Shown here: positions 1 to 11,699 of the stretch, in pieces
Layout of the letters: every line of letters starts with the position of its first letter
Numbering within the stretch: position 1 is the stretch's first letter
Made by a program: the position numbers and the translations under genes
Origin: Bondarzewia mesenterica
Taxonomy: Eukaryota; Basidiomycota; Agaricomycetes; Russulales; Bondarzewiaceae
NCBI GenBank assembly: GCA_004802705.1
Contig: SGPL01000599.1
Location: 1 to 19,554 of the forward strand
DNA: 19,554 nt
Reading direction: 5' to 3'
Notes under the pieces: generated by a model
The model's database searches: none
What the model was told of the DNA's origin: nothing
What the model saw: only the letters and a program-made list of their open reading frames with translations

Positions 1-1487
1 CTTAGACCTTCGCAAAACATTGTTCCCACGGCTAATCTCCTCACTAAAACAATTTCTGAGTGCTTCAGATGAGCTCTTCTCCTCTGAAGCTCATCAATGA
101 CATATAAATTGTGTGAATTGGGTAAGAAATAATTGAGATGTCTCATAAGTGGAGGTAACCCTATGTTAGGGCTGAGGTGCCACCGGCGCGACGCGCGGGA
201 AAACGAACCTCGGTCGTCTCGTCAACCGTATCCGTGTCAAGCTCGTACCTGCTTCCTCCAGCTCGCAGTTTCCAGCTTTCTATATCAGATCTTGATGCAA
301 GCACCGCTCCATGCAAGCTTTCTTAAAAAACCATTGGTTCCAGAACGCATGAGAGTATGGAGCGGCTTCTGGAAGGCATGTTGTTAGTAATTCTAAGGCG
401 TCCCATCCTGGTCCCATCTCACCCCAGTTTCCGACATTTCCTGACGCCCCCCACGGCACGGCAGCGAGTTATTTCCAAGCTTGACCGTTACGTGGCCTGC
501 TCAAGATTTTGCTGCTAGCAGTACCTAACGTCACCTACACAGGGTAGGGCATGTCATGGACAGGGCGAATCGGCATAGAAAGTTGAGAGTTGCCATCTCT
601 ACATCTCCACATCTCAGCTACAATGTCACAAGCACTTTCGTTCTCGTAGCGTAGCTCGTTGGTCATGGCGACGACACGATCGGATGCTTGCAGTCGTGCT
701 TTCTGTCTCATTACGGCTGGATGATCCTCCTTCACCCCAGTACCGCGAAATTCCCTATGCTTTTGATGTGTGACATCCCTGTATGTTTTCCCCTACTCCC
801 CAATTCACATATCAGGAGCCATCGATACTAGATCACTTTTGTTTTCGAAGACAAATTTGGTCTGTGTCACTATGATCTCATCTGCAAGATGCTCACCATG
901 AAAAAAATGTCGTCATGAAGACTTAGTATTCATCTTCATCCATGGTGGAATTCCGTTGTCACCGTGCCTCGCCCACATCTGAACTAGGATGCCATCGATA
1001 CCTCTGTTTTCTTAGCGACGCTGGTCGAGTGCGCGTTGAAACCAAGCTCTTCAACTTACTTCGACCCGTTGGTAAGGTATCATATTCACTATCGTCTAAC
1101 CACGAAAGCCTTGCCAGTTCCAGCATGTCATCAATCATAATATTTATGTATCCATGCTCGTTGCTTCTTCGGATTCATCTCAGAGGACTTCAGCGTTTGC
1201 TTTACTCATCGATGTTAGGGGGGTTTACATTTAATGGGTACATTGTGGAGTTCAAAATGCATTGTCGTTTCATCATCTTCTCTTTGCTCGTGAGAAATCC
1301 AGTACAGTGAGTGGTCCAGATGACTTGTCGAGAGACTCTGATTTTGGAAGGCTTCTTCGAACCGTCTATATATGCGGACTCACCCCGCAAGTTTCTCGCG
1401 ATCCCCTCTCTCACGGAAACCTCTCACAGGATCCTCCATCGATTTCGATCGCCCTCCTGTATATCTCATCCTCGTTGCAATTCCAAC
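1..1487. other. No gene recognised; 5' flank of the gene at 1488
   Basis: I find no convincing coding exon in this stretch on either strand. The open frames are short, have no recognisable motif and do not join through plausible splice sites. A TATATAT element at 1367-1373 lies about 115 bp upstream of the ATG at 1488 and may be its core promoter. An 8-bp inverted repeat (GCTTCAGA at 62-69, TCTGAAGC at 83-90) with a 13-nt spacer could form a small hairpin; its role is unknown and it may be part of the 3' end of a gene outside the window. Confidence 0.5.
1367..1373 (+). promoter_or_regulatory. TATA-like element upstream of the gene at 1488
   Basis: The sequence TATATAT lies 115 bp before the proposed start codon. 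That leaves room for a 5' leader of roughly 80 nt if transcription starts about 30 bp downstream. Position and composition are the only support. Confidence 0.35.
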
Positions 1488-2752
1488 ATGTCGCTTCTCC
1501 GGGACACGGGCGTTGAGGTTAACGTAGACTCCAAGTCCTTGCAGAGTTCCTCATCTCAGATCTTTGGTCCGTCTACCGCGCAGACTGTCGTACAACCTGA
1601 GGAAGACCCACTCGCAGGCGGCGAGCTAGGCGAGCTAGTCGTCGTTAGAAATATCAAGGTTATCACACGTTTCTTGGTTGAAGACTGTGCTACTTCTCAC
1701 TACGGCGTAAGTTGATCTAATCGGCGATCAGTGCGATCAGCGATCAGTTGGCCTACTCCTGCGTACTCATGTTGAACACATACAGAGATTCTCTATCACC
1801 TATTCCACATTCTTGGATGCTTTGAACGAGATAAAGAAAGAATTATGGTGTGGTGTGAAGTAAGTGCCACGTGCGAACCTCCCTGTACATCTTCCAAACC
1901 GCTCATTTGTACTTTTGAAGATATTGTTACATTGGAAACACAGACCGTGGTGTCCTCTTCATCAAAAAACACTTCCCGTTGCATGAGTGTTGGATCGAAC
2001 TCTTTGAGAACGCCTTCAAATCCAGTCATGGCTTCTGGCCCTCCTGGATTGGCAAAGTCCAATTCGACCTGGCAGAGACGATCGTATTACAGGACAGTTC
2101 CTCCCTTGTGCACGCCATCCCTGACGGTCTCCTCACTCTTCATCGCGTCAGTGATGGCCGTAGCGACGACAGAATTCACCTTTTCCTTCTCGAGATATGC
2201 GATAGTGGACTCTCACTCGCCGATTGCCGTCGTAAATGTTCACAAATCTGGAAACAAACGCCATCAATCCTCGCAACCCTCATCATCGAGGTAAGAGAGG
2301 AGCCGGAGTTTGAGTATCCACCGATCAACCCGAGTGCGAGAAATGCCCCAGTGACCCGAGAGTCATTTGAAAGGAGGACGCCATTGGGCCCAGTCGTTTT
2401 AGATGGTCAGACATGGGTAAACAAGGTAAGCGGAATTTAGACAGACCGCCTCTCTCTTCAACCTCATTAAAGGCTGTAGATGTCCATGCATTGTATGTTG
2501 TACGAGAATGGAGACTTCGATCTCCAGCGTCCGACCTCTGAAGTGGTAAGCTGTTCAGGCCAAACTCAATATTCAGTGTTGCTGATCACCCTTTGTGAGA
2601 CCTTCGATGACGATAGCATTGTGTCGAGTCAGGCGGCGTTGATGAAGGCGATCAACCGAGTGGATCAAAAGATCGCGCAGGACATTTTGTTGAGGGTGAA
2701 AGATATACCGCACACGAAACATATGTCGGCGGCGGACGAGGAGGTTCAATAA
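1488..2752 (+). CDS. Unrecognised basidiomycete protein (~356 aa), possible PD-(D/E)XK-like fold
   Basis: Four exons join in frame: 1488-1706, 1786-1859, 1921-2425 and 2480-2752. The three GT-AG introns are 79, 61 and 54 nt, a normal size for basidiomycetes, and the spliced length of 1071 nt gives 356 residues plus a TAA stop. The start is the ATG at 1488, just downstream of a TATA-like element; an upstream open extension lacks a convincing start. I do not recognise the family. Residues 160-222 run as a Pro-Asp-Gly turn (165-167), a polar loop, a hydrophobic strand ending in Glu189 (LLEICDSG), an amphipathic helix, then the strand LATLIIEV. This order resembles PD-(D/E)XK nuclease-like domains found in many fungal hypothetical proteins. 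The usual Lys of the E-x-K motif is Cys191 here, so activity is doubtful. There is no signal peptide or membrane segment. It is convergent with the kinase-like gene downstream. Confidence 0.7.
1724..1747 (+). repeat. Triple GATCAG tandem motif inside intron 1
   Basis: The motif (G)CGATCAG occurs three times in close succession, at 1724-1731, 1733-1740 and 1741-1747. All three lie inside the first intron of the gene at 1488. It is probably a small slippage-type repeat without function. Confidence 0.6.
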
Positions 2753-3178
2753 ACACCCACGTCTTCAAAGGACGTAGGCAACGGGGATGGCAATTCGCTC
2801 AAACCCGGTGGAGCGTGAAGACGTAGTCCGCGACATGGACAAGTAAGGTTGCGACGGTAAATGAAAACAGGGGGAAAGAGTAAGTCGAGTGAATGTAGTC
2901 AGAATCGTTTCTTGCTTGTCTATTGCCACTCTCGTCCGTTTTTCCGATTTTGTCTGTTGTACGACTACTTACTCCAATGCCCACTACGATGTGGTATTGT
3001 TTTAAGTCGAATTAGTGATGTAACAACAGTTGATGATATCTTTTGAATGAGAATGAAGTGCTGATTTGTATCGACCATAGTACATGTGCAGCATGTAGTC
3101 TGGCTAGTGCATCGTGTGTTTGCTCTGCGATTGGTAAGTACGGTGCATGATGATTGATAACTTACGCTTCGTCTGGAA
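2753..3178. other. Convergent intergenic region, no gene seen
   Basis: This 426-bp gap lies between the stop codons of two convergent genes and must hold both 3' untranslated regions. I see no coding exon or RNA gene in it. Confidence 0.5.
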
Positions 3179-4397
3179 TCAAATGCCCTCCCATGATGCA
3201 ACGAGCCCGCGCGCCCCTGCACCTGCAGCATCCGCTACAACCTCCACATACTTGAATACATGTCCACGGTCCTTCAATGCATCAAGCACTAGATTCCGAT
3301 AAGCCTCAATGCCGACCAGCGACCCACCGAAACACAATACGCTTTCCGAAGCAGGTACCTTCCGGTCACTCTACATGAATATCCGTGGTCAGGACATTGA
3401 TGACCCCTTTGAAATGCACGCAACGTACCCGTGTCGCCGTCCCAACACTCAGCACGGCAGCAATCTGCGCCGCCAGCTTTCCCGCACACTCTTTCAGCAC
3501 CTGTCGCGCGACAGGATCCCCGTCCTCGAACGCTGCAGCGAAGACGAGCGGAGAGAGCGCCGACAGCCGCTTCTCCCGCGGAATCGCGGTGTAGTCTTCC
3601 ATCGCTGTCGAACGTGCACCCTCTGCAGGAGGATCAGGCATGTGGACCGCGCCCAACACGTCAAGAATATCGGTGATTCCAAAACGTTCCATCACACGCT
3701 CATTGAGGGTCTTCTTTCCTTCTATCGCCGCGGCGGCAGGACCGCCAAAGGACATCGCATCCCGTATCCCAAGGAGCGTGCGCACCGCCGTGCGGCCCAC
3801 ATCGAACCCACCGCCCTCATCGCCAAGGATCCATCCCCACCCTCCGACGCGTGCCAACTCGGTCAATGGGCCCTCCACGCCACTATCGTCTCCCTGCATG
3901 CGACTCTCTTTGAAACTGACGACGATGCTCCCTGTTCCACCAATACATGTAACCGCGCTGCGCACATCCTTAATTACCGTAAGAGGAGCGCCCAGTAGAT
4001 GCACATCGTTCGTGATGGCAAGGCGAGGGCCGGCAGGGACGCCGAGGAGAGTAGATATATGAGGCGTCAAACGTTNCATAGCGGAAGGCGAGTCAATACC
4101 GGAGATGCCTAGCCATGCAGCAGATATCGTGTAGAGGGATTGATCGGCTATAGTCAAAGGTGCGGAGGACGGAAAGGAGAGCGTAGATGCAGGTAAGGAA
4201 AGCGCGATCGAGAGTGCGGTAGTAACAGTAGTGGCGACCTCGTGCAGAAAAGCCTCAATACCGATGTAGGTAAAATTTGAAGGACCACCATATGCGCGCG
4301 CAACGATTTCACCGGTGGGACGAGCAAGAGCTACCGCAGTTTTCGTTCCTCCACCATCAACGCAAAGGTAGAACCGTGGGGAGGGAGGCGCAGACAT
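3179..4397 (-). CDS. N-acetylglucosamine kinase / BadF-BadG-type ASKHA ATPase
   Basis: Predicted sugar kinase of the ASKHA fold, related to eukaryotic N-acetylglucosamine kinase, which phosphorylates GlcNAc at C6 in the cytosol during chitin or glycoprotein recycling. Two exons, 4397-3429 and 3370-3179, join in phase 0 across a 58-nt GT-AG intron and give 386 residues; human NAGK has 344. Visible motifs are the phosphate-1 loop DGGGTKT (residues 14-20), Asp131 in AITNDVHLL at the place of the catalytic base, the phosphate-2 loop GGTGS (153-157), the stretch GGWGWILGDEGGG (185-197) typical of this family, and the adenosine-motif VLCFGGS near 334-340 in exon 2. The ATG at 4397 is chosen because it is the first Met before the loop; the frame stays open a little upstream. 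Codon 108 contains the single N of the window (4077): ATG is followed by NAA, which would be Lys, Gln, Glu or a stop. Substrate preference cannot be read from the sequence. Confidence 0.85.
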
Positions 4398-4704
4398 CGA
4401 ACTGTGAAGCACAGTTGAAGGGAATGGAGTACTCAGCTGTGGAATGGGATGGCATGAGCACCATGACGCCTTATCAGTTTATGAGAGGTGGTCGAGGATG
4501 GGCGCCGCGGCTTGGAAGACCTGGGATCGATGCAGTATCGAGAGCCGGGAAGCCGGACATGATAATCAGCTTACCAACATCATCCCACGCTCCTTCCCCG
4601 CAAAAGTTCATGTGGTCCACTGCAGTTGGAACCAAGCTGGAACCTTTCATCCGCCTTGAATACTCTTGAATAGAGCAGATGACAGATCGAGCACATGTAC
4701 CTCA

Positions 4705-5108
4705 TCAAAGACGATATCTATTTCCAGAGCTAGGTGTTGGGGAAGATCTCGTTTCAATAGAATGGATCATGACAGGACTAGATGCCATGGAGAAACAGGT
4801 CAGAAATTGTGAGAACGTCTCAGATGAACTCGGGACCTCTTGGGACGCAGAGACGCGTATGGAGACTACCAAGAATAGTTCATTGGAAGTATGATCGCGC
4901 GCGATTGTGAGTCCCAGGGCCTGTGGTCGCAGATGCATGACGCCGAGACCCATCACTTTCTGAGAACCGTTTGAAAGATCAAGGGGTAAAACAGCTCGAC
5001 CAGATAGGACGACGGCGCACTGCAAGCAATAATTGAGGCAAGATTCGTCTGGGACATCGCCGGATGCAAAGTGGTACGGCGAGTATCTGCCAGGCCCAGT
5101 ATGGAATC
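4705..5108 (-). CDS. Weak unrecognised open frame, possible exon
   Basis: An open frame of 134 codons ends in TGA at 4705. It begins after a good-looking acceptor (TATGTTGTAG ending at 5109). Further upstream on the same strand, an ATG at 5220 starts a short hydrophobic stretch like a signal anchor (MLKIFFTVIALVYFVVHW), but no donor clearly links the two. A second frame overlapping the 3' end (about 4755-4650) also looks protein-like, so the exon structure is unresolved. I recognise no domain. It could be a real gene that I cannot splice, a decayed gene or chance. It shares the strand of the kinase-like gene just downstream. Confidence 0.22.
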
Positions 5109-5110
5109 CT

Positions 5111-6277
5111 ACAACATAAATTTAAAATTAGTCTGGACTCTTCTGGGCGGTAGACTTCACTGCTGGCCAGTGAACCACGAAATACACAAGCGCTATGACT
5201 GTAAAGAAAATTTTAAGCATCGTTATCAAAGGAACATGGTCATTGCTGCCTCAGAGAGCATAAATTCGCTATGTAGGAAGTTGTTAATCGCGATCATTGT
5301 CAAGCAAATCGCGACGGACACTGGCATACAACCTTTCATCCGGTCCATACCTGCCCTAAACATCACGCGACCGATTCTCACGATCGTCCCATAAAACTCA
5401 ACCACCGAGAATTCCCACTTTTTTCTTCGTGCGGCGACATGGCTCTACAGTTTCCCAAATGTTGCTCATGGCTGCCCTCATCAACGCGGCCGTTCGAGTG
5501 TCAAGCCATGCCCAGAGCAACTCGGGACGTCTCAGCACCCATTGTGCGCGCCTTCGTCGCTTGCGACAATTGTCAGGTGCGGGCGGGTCGGTGGTTCCAT
5601 ATATACTTTTTTTTTTAATCGAATTATCTTGTCTGGATCGCGGATGCGATTGGTTTGTCGCGTACAGTGCGTTACGTCCTTGTGATTTTTACTTCTGCGC
5701 AATACATCCGTTTTGCTGTTTTGTCAAGTTCATGCAGGTCTGGCCAATCTTTCAAGTGAGTTGATTGAATCGATTCACCAACTGTCGCAGCGCGATGCTG
5801 TTTCGCGCACAGAGAATTGTGGTTATCCAAAGGCAGTTTCCGTACTCCGTTCACAAGCAGATCGGCTCGTCATTTTCTCGCATTTGTATCCTATGCGCTG
5901 TTTCTCTCATTGGCACCTCTGTATGCTCGATGACGCGCATCCTACTCCAATAGACCCCAATGGCTATCTCTCGCTATCCTCACCCGGTTCGAGGATAGCT
6001 TTCCCTGATTTTGTGGTGTGCTGGCTTGTGACTAAACTCATCAACCTCCCAATTGCCCTTGGTACCACCCTACCTACCGTGTTTGTTCATTTGGATGGCG
6101 ACACCACCCATTCCTGCCCCCGTCGACGTCACGATCACATATTGTTGGCTTGCTGCAATGTTTGTTTCCACAAGCCAGTATACTATATCACTGGCAGATG
6201 CTAGATGTACAAGGTAAAATCAAACTCTTCCACGCGTCTGCGCCCTGTACCTTATGCTCAGGTGCGCGAACCTTCGT
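5111..6277. other. No gene recognised
   Basis: About 1.2 kb with several short open frames on the plus strand but none with a motif or a consistent splice pattern. A poly-T run lies near 5609-5617. The only clear structure is the perfect hairpin at 5973-5999, listed separately. The 3' end of the transporter transcript must enter the right edge. Confidence 0.45.
5973..5999. repeat. Perfect 9-bp inverted repeat with 9-nt loop
   Basis: GCTATCCTC at 5973-5981 is followed after nine bases by its exact reverse complement GAGGATAGC at 5991-5999. It can form a compact hairpin in either strand. It lies about 280 bp beyond the stop of the transporter gene, so it could sit in or after that 3' end. No function is shown. 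Confidence 0.7.
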
Positions 6278-8957
6278 TCAATACAGATATCTGAACCCTT
6301 TCTTCCTTTGCAACGCATCTTGAATTGAGATACCCTCGAGTCTCGCAGCTTCTGCGACACGTTCGCGGTTGGCTTCGCTGAGTGCGCCTAATTCCGAGGC
6401 AGCCAGTCTCGCATTGTCGCGCACGAGCATTTGGCGTAGCACTGTAAAGGTAGAGTGATGACTTATGTACGAGCACATGATGGAAACGAGGAGACGTACG
6501 GAGGGCGAGTGAAGAGCTGATAGCCAGCGCGACGAGGCTGATGATCATTGAGGGGTGATAATCAGGCCCCCATTCTGCCTTCCATGTGAATGAACCGATT
6601 CTGGTATTGTACATACTAATTTTAGGGTCGAGGGAGACAAGTTGGGGACGGTTAGAACGCACAGATTCCCAATATTACCAAATCCATTGACGATCCCAAT
6701 CGCCGCAGACCGTTTTGCAGGTGGGCGTGGAATGGCATTTGATACCCATACAAGCGTCAAGGCAAAACCTAGGACGATATCTCAGTACCATCCGACTCTA
6801 GGGTCCGGGGTAATCAGGCGGAGGGGGGCACCTGAGTAACCCGCTGTCATGAGGAACATTGAGACGTAGCGACCACCCGTCGACATTGTACTGATGCCGA
6901 TTATATAGCCAATCATAACCCCCCACCACCATCCTGAGATGTGGAAGAAGCGTTCGCCAGTCTTGTCTAAACATCCATCAGTCAATGTGAAGTCTTCTCG
7001 ACAAAGCGAGGGGTAAAAATGTACCGGCATGCCAGGCGTTCAAGCAGCACACAATTGTACCGAAGACCCAAGGAGGTCTGACATAGATGAGGAGATCTGA
7101 ATAATAAGGAGGCAGAATTCGTCCAACTCACGCAGCGAGTAACAGGCTGATCGTTGTGTTAAACCCAAGCGTAGCTGTCAACCTATCGAAATGTAAGGGG
7201 GTTCGCTGATTAGTAGGGAGGTGGGTTGCTGCCAGTGACGCAAGAGATGCTCACGTCGGGAAGAAATTCACGAAACTCAGACCGAGAAGTTGTGAACATG
7301 TCATCAATGCAAAGATAGATACTTTCGGATCCTTGACAGCCATCATGAAGCCATTCCAGGCTCTTGAGAACGTCACGTTCAGCACTTGATTCAAAAAGTG
7401 GGTAAAGAAGCACGCACGAATCATGAGCTGTATCCTCGTCAGCTTCACCCGCGTCTTCAGCGAGGCGTACTTGCGCAAGGCGACGCTCAGCGGGCGAGAG
7501 CCAGCGAGTGTTGTGAGGCTATTATCAAAAGCAAAGTTGGATCCGCAAATCTGGTGCAGGCAGTGAATCCGACGAACATAGTCTGGGAGTAAGTACCTGT
7601 TTCAGGGAGGAAAAGTCATGATTTCCCGCGAGTGAAGAGGCGAAGCTCAACTTAGCTAACGTACATGGTCCAAAAACCTAGAAACATCGTGATTGACCCC
7701 TGTATCCGATCGTATATTGTAGTATCAAACATGCGGTCTTTGTCGTCACACGTACCTCGATGTAGAACAGCCTACGATGGTGATGGTTGATTGTCAGGCA
7801 AATTCGACGAAATGGGAAAATAGACGGTTTACCATCTCCAAGCTCGGATGCCACGGCGACCCTCCATTCCTGAAAGAATTCCTGCAGCCATCAGCTGATA
7901 AAACGCAAGAGGAGTTGGCTTGGTCACTTCAGCTGCCCAAAATCAAGAACGTACACTCCCGAAGGCATTGGATATCATGAGACCTCCATATAGTATGGCG
8001 GAACGAAAAGCGAGTTCCTGATATATCTCCAGGTTGGACGTAGTCTCTGCATGATGTGTAGAAGGTGCACACCTTGCGTGTATACCATCTCGAGAGCAGG
8101 TAAATAGCTCCTGGATAGAAAGCAGCCTGACAGAGATCATGCGGACCCTGTAAATCAAAACTTAACATGAAGTGGGATTGCCTACCTCGGGCAATCCGAT
8201 GAAAATGCGACATGCAATGATGCCCGCAAAGTTGTGAGTAACCTATTTTATTCATCAGACGCTGCTTCTGCCAGAACATTGTGAACGGCGTACACCAGTC
8301 AGCGTACTTGTCAATCCCCATAGAATGACGCATGTTCCAATATAAAATGATGGTCTGCAAGCCAATCAACATGGAGTGAGCGCACTTGGGTCTTGATAAC
8401 AAAAGCAGATGAATCTTCCAACCGTGTGATGCGATTGAGAATCTAAAAGACGGTGTCAAACCAGACTGCTGGGGACCAATGTGGTATGTCTCACCATATT
8501 GGAGGGTATCTGCGCAGGGCAGTATGACGCATACAAGATGGCCAGAACAGCGTTATACTGAATATCTATGCAGAGCCTCAGATTCAAATCTGACGGGAAG
8601 CAAACGCGATCGGGAAACCTTTAAGCCCAAGATCTTGCTCCAAACCCTTCAATCTGGCTGCAGTAACAGCGGTGCGCTTGAAGATTGGGACGATCATGAT
8701 CATCAGCGAGCCTTCAAATTAATTCAAAGGTTGACAGAAAAACTTACATCGATGTAGTTCATAAGAAAAATTACCACGATAGTAGGCAAGAGTCGCCTGT
8801 CGAGCTTGCGAACCAATTTTCTCTCTGCTGATTTTCTCGCATCCCCGAGCAATACGTTACCATAACTCTCTTGGGATACTATGCCTTCCACGCGATCAAC
8901 GGAGCTGCCAGACTTTTTCTCGTCAGCATCTCCTGGAACGCGGATGGACGACATCAT
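6278..8957 (-). CDS. MFS transporter, anion:cation symporter (DAL5/allantoate permease-like) family
   Basis: Predicted plasma-membrane proton symporter for a small organic anion. Family members carry allantoate, nicotinate, pantothenate or biotin, and the substrate here is unknown. Twenty exons join in frame through 19 GT-AG introns to give about 514 residues, the normal family length, with no stop or lost splice site. Features include a cytosolic N-terminus, then RKLVRKLDRRLLPTIVVIF leading into TM1 and NYID-RTAVTAARLKGLEQDLGL, the classic ACS entry motif. Then come IQYNAVLAILYASY, the GLPE-AAFYPGAIYLLSRWYTRKE segment, WRWLFYIEGSITM after TM6, a charged central loop (about 245-276), SQLLGLSFVNFFPTLTATLGF, and the long hydrophilic C-terminal tail ending KKGFRYLY. 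Exon 1 is 8957-8748. Three exons are tiny: 8442-8423 (20 nt), 7771-7756 (16 nt) and 7596-7578 (19 nt). The start is the first of two adjacent ATGs. It runs in the same direction as the peroxidase locus upstream. Confidence 0.9.
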
Positions 8958-9522
8958 GCTGCTGAAGTCAAGAGGATCATGAGTACCCTCGTCGAAGTTA
9001 CCATTTATCTACCCCACGGGAGGCCGTAGGAATGACCGAACTCGTGACAGAGGATAGAACCTGAGAATAGATTAGCTCCATAAAAAGATGGGAGAGGTCA
9101 CAAGAAAAGATCCCGAGGACGGCAATGTGAGTCTGAAGACTTTTGGCGAGTCCGATGACCAACTTCTGCACTCAGATGACCATCAGAACTGAAGCAAGGA
9201 AAGACAGTGGTCCTGACGAAACTGCCAGCGTGGGGCAGGTATGCCTGATCCAGCGAGAAGGCTTCAGAATAATTAAGAGCGGACCCAAAATACTTTCAAT
9301 ACTGCAATAAGTCGGCAGATACATCCATGCAGACGACAATCCTAAAGAGGCGACAAAAACATCTGAGGTAAATGATACAGACCGGAAAAACGCTGCTTCT
9401 TTATCCTCCACCCATGAACGGAACGAAGGCAGCAAATGATAATAGGAGTTTAGGAATGAGGACTGCCCGAAATACAAGTCAGCACCAGCTAAAACCGTAA
9501 CAAAGAAGCATACGAACACTAG

Positions 9523-11533
<2,011 letters not shown>

Positions 11534-11602
11534 GTCTGCGTGGGTTGGTTGGACTGTAGAATACTCGTTGAGTACTGAAGATTCATCAACCCCTTGTCCC
11601 CC

Positions 11603-11610
11603 TTTTATAT
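11603..11610 (-). promoter_or_regulatory. TATA box of the peroxidase gene
   Basis: On the minus strand the sequence ATATAAAA, within GATATAAAAGGGGG, lies about 70 bp before the peroxidase ATG at 11533. This is the usual distance for strongly expressed ligninolytic peroxidase genes. The leader between them is pyrimidine- and CAACC-rich. Confidence 0.7.
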
Positions 11611-11675
11611 CGCTGTCTCCTCTCCCGCGGACGATATGATTCAGAAACATTAACGGCTAGAACTCGACGATGAGA

Positions 11676-11680
11676 ATTGG
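11676..11680 (-). promoter_or_regulatory. CCAAT box upstream of the peroxidase
   Basis: A CCAAT pentamer on the minus strand lies about 65 bp upstream of the TATA box. CCAAT elements are common in fungal peroxidase promoters, but a pentamer also occurs often by chance. Confidence 0.35.
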
Positions 11681-11699
11681 TATCAACATACGATAGTGC

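Noticed and set aside
942..1310. 122-codon open frame upstream of the first gene
   Set aside because: No motif, and it overlaps other equally long frames on both strands, so it is likely chance.
2546..2576. GTAAGC...CAG inside the last exon of the gene at 1488, a possible 31-nt intron
   Set aside because: Too short for this genome, where other introns are mostly 45-80 nt, and the frame is open through it.
3309..3998. 229-codon plus-strand frame opposite the kinase gene
   Set aside because: It is the antisense shadow of the GlcNAc-kinase-like exon, whose motifs are clear on the minus strand.
5508..5576. An ATG-led 23-codon stretch ending VACDNCQ at a GT donor, like the first half of a Zn(2)Cys(6) transcription-factor zinc cluster
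   Set aside because: No downstream exon supplies the expected basic K-x-K-C second half in any frame, so this may be chance or a lone remnant.
5713..6204. 163-codon open frame on the plus strand with Cys- and Leu-rich segments
   Set aside because: No recognisable motif, no plausible start context, and it is overlapped by a hairpin; composition looks like spacer.
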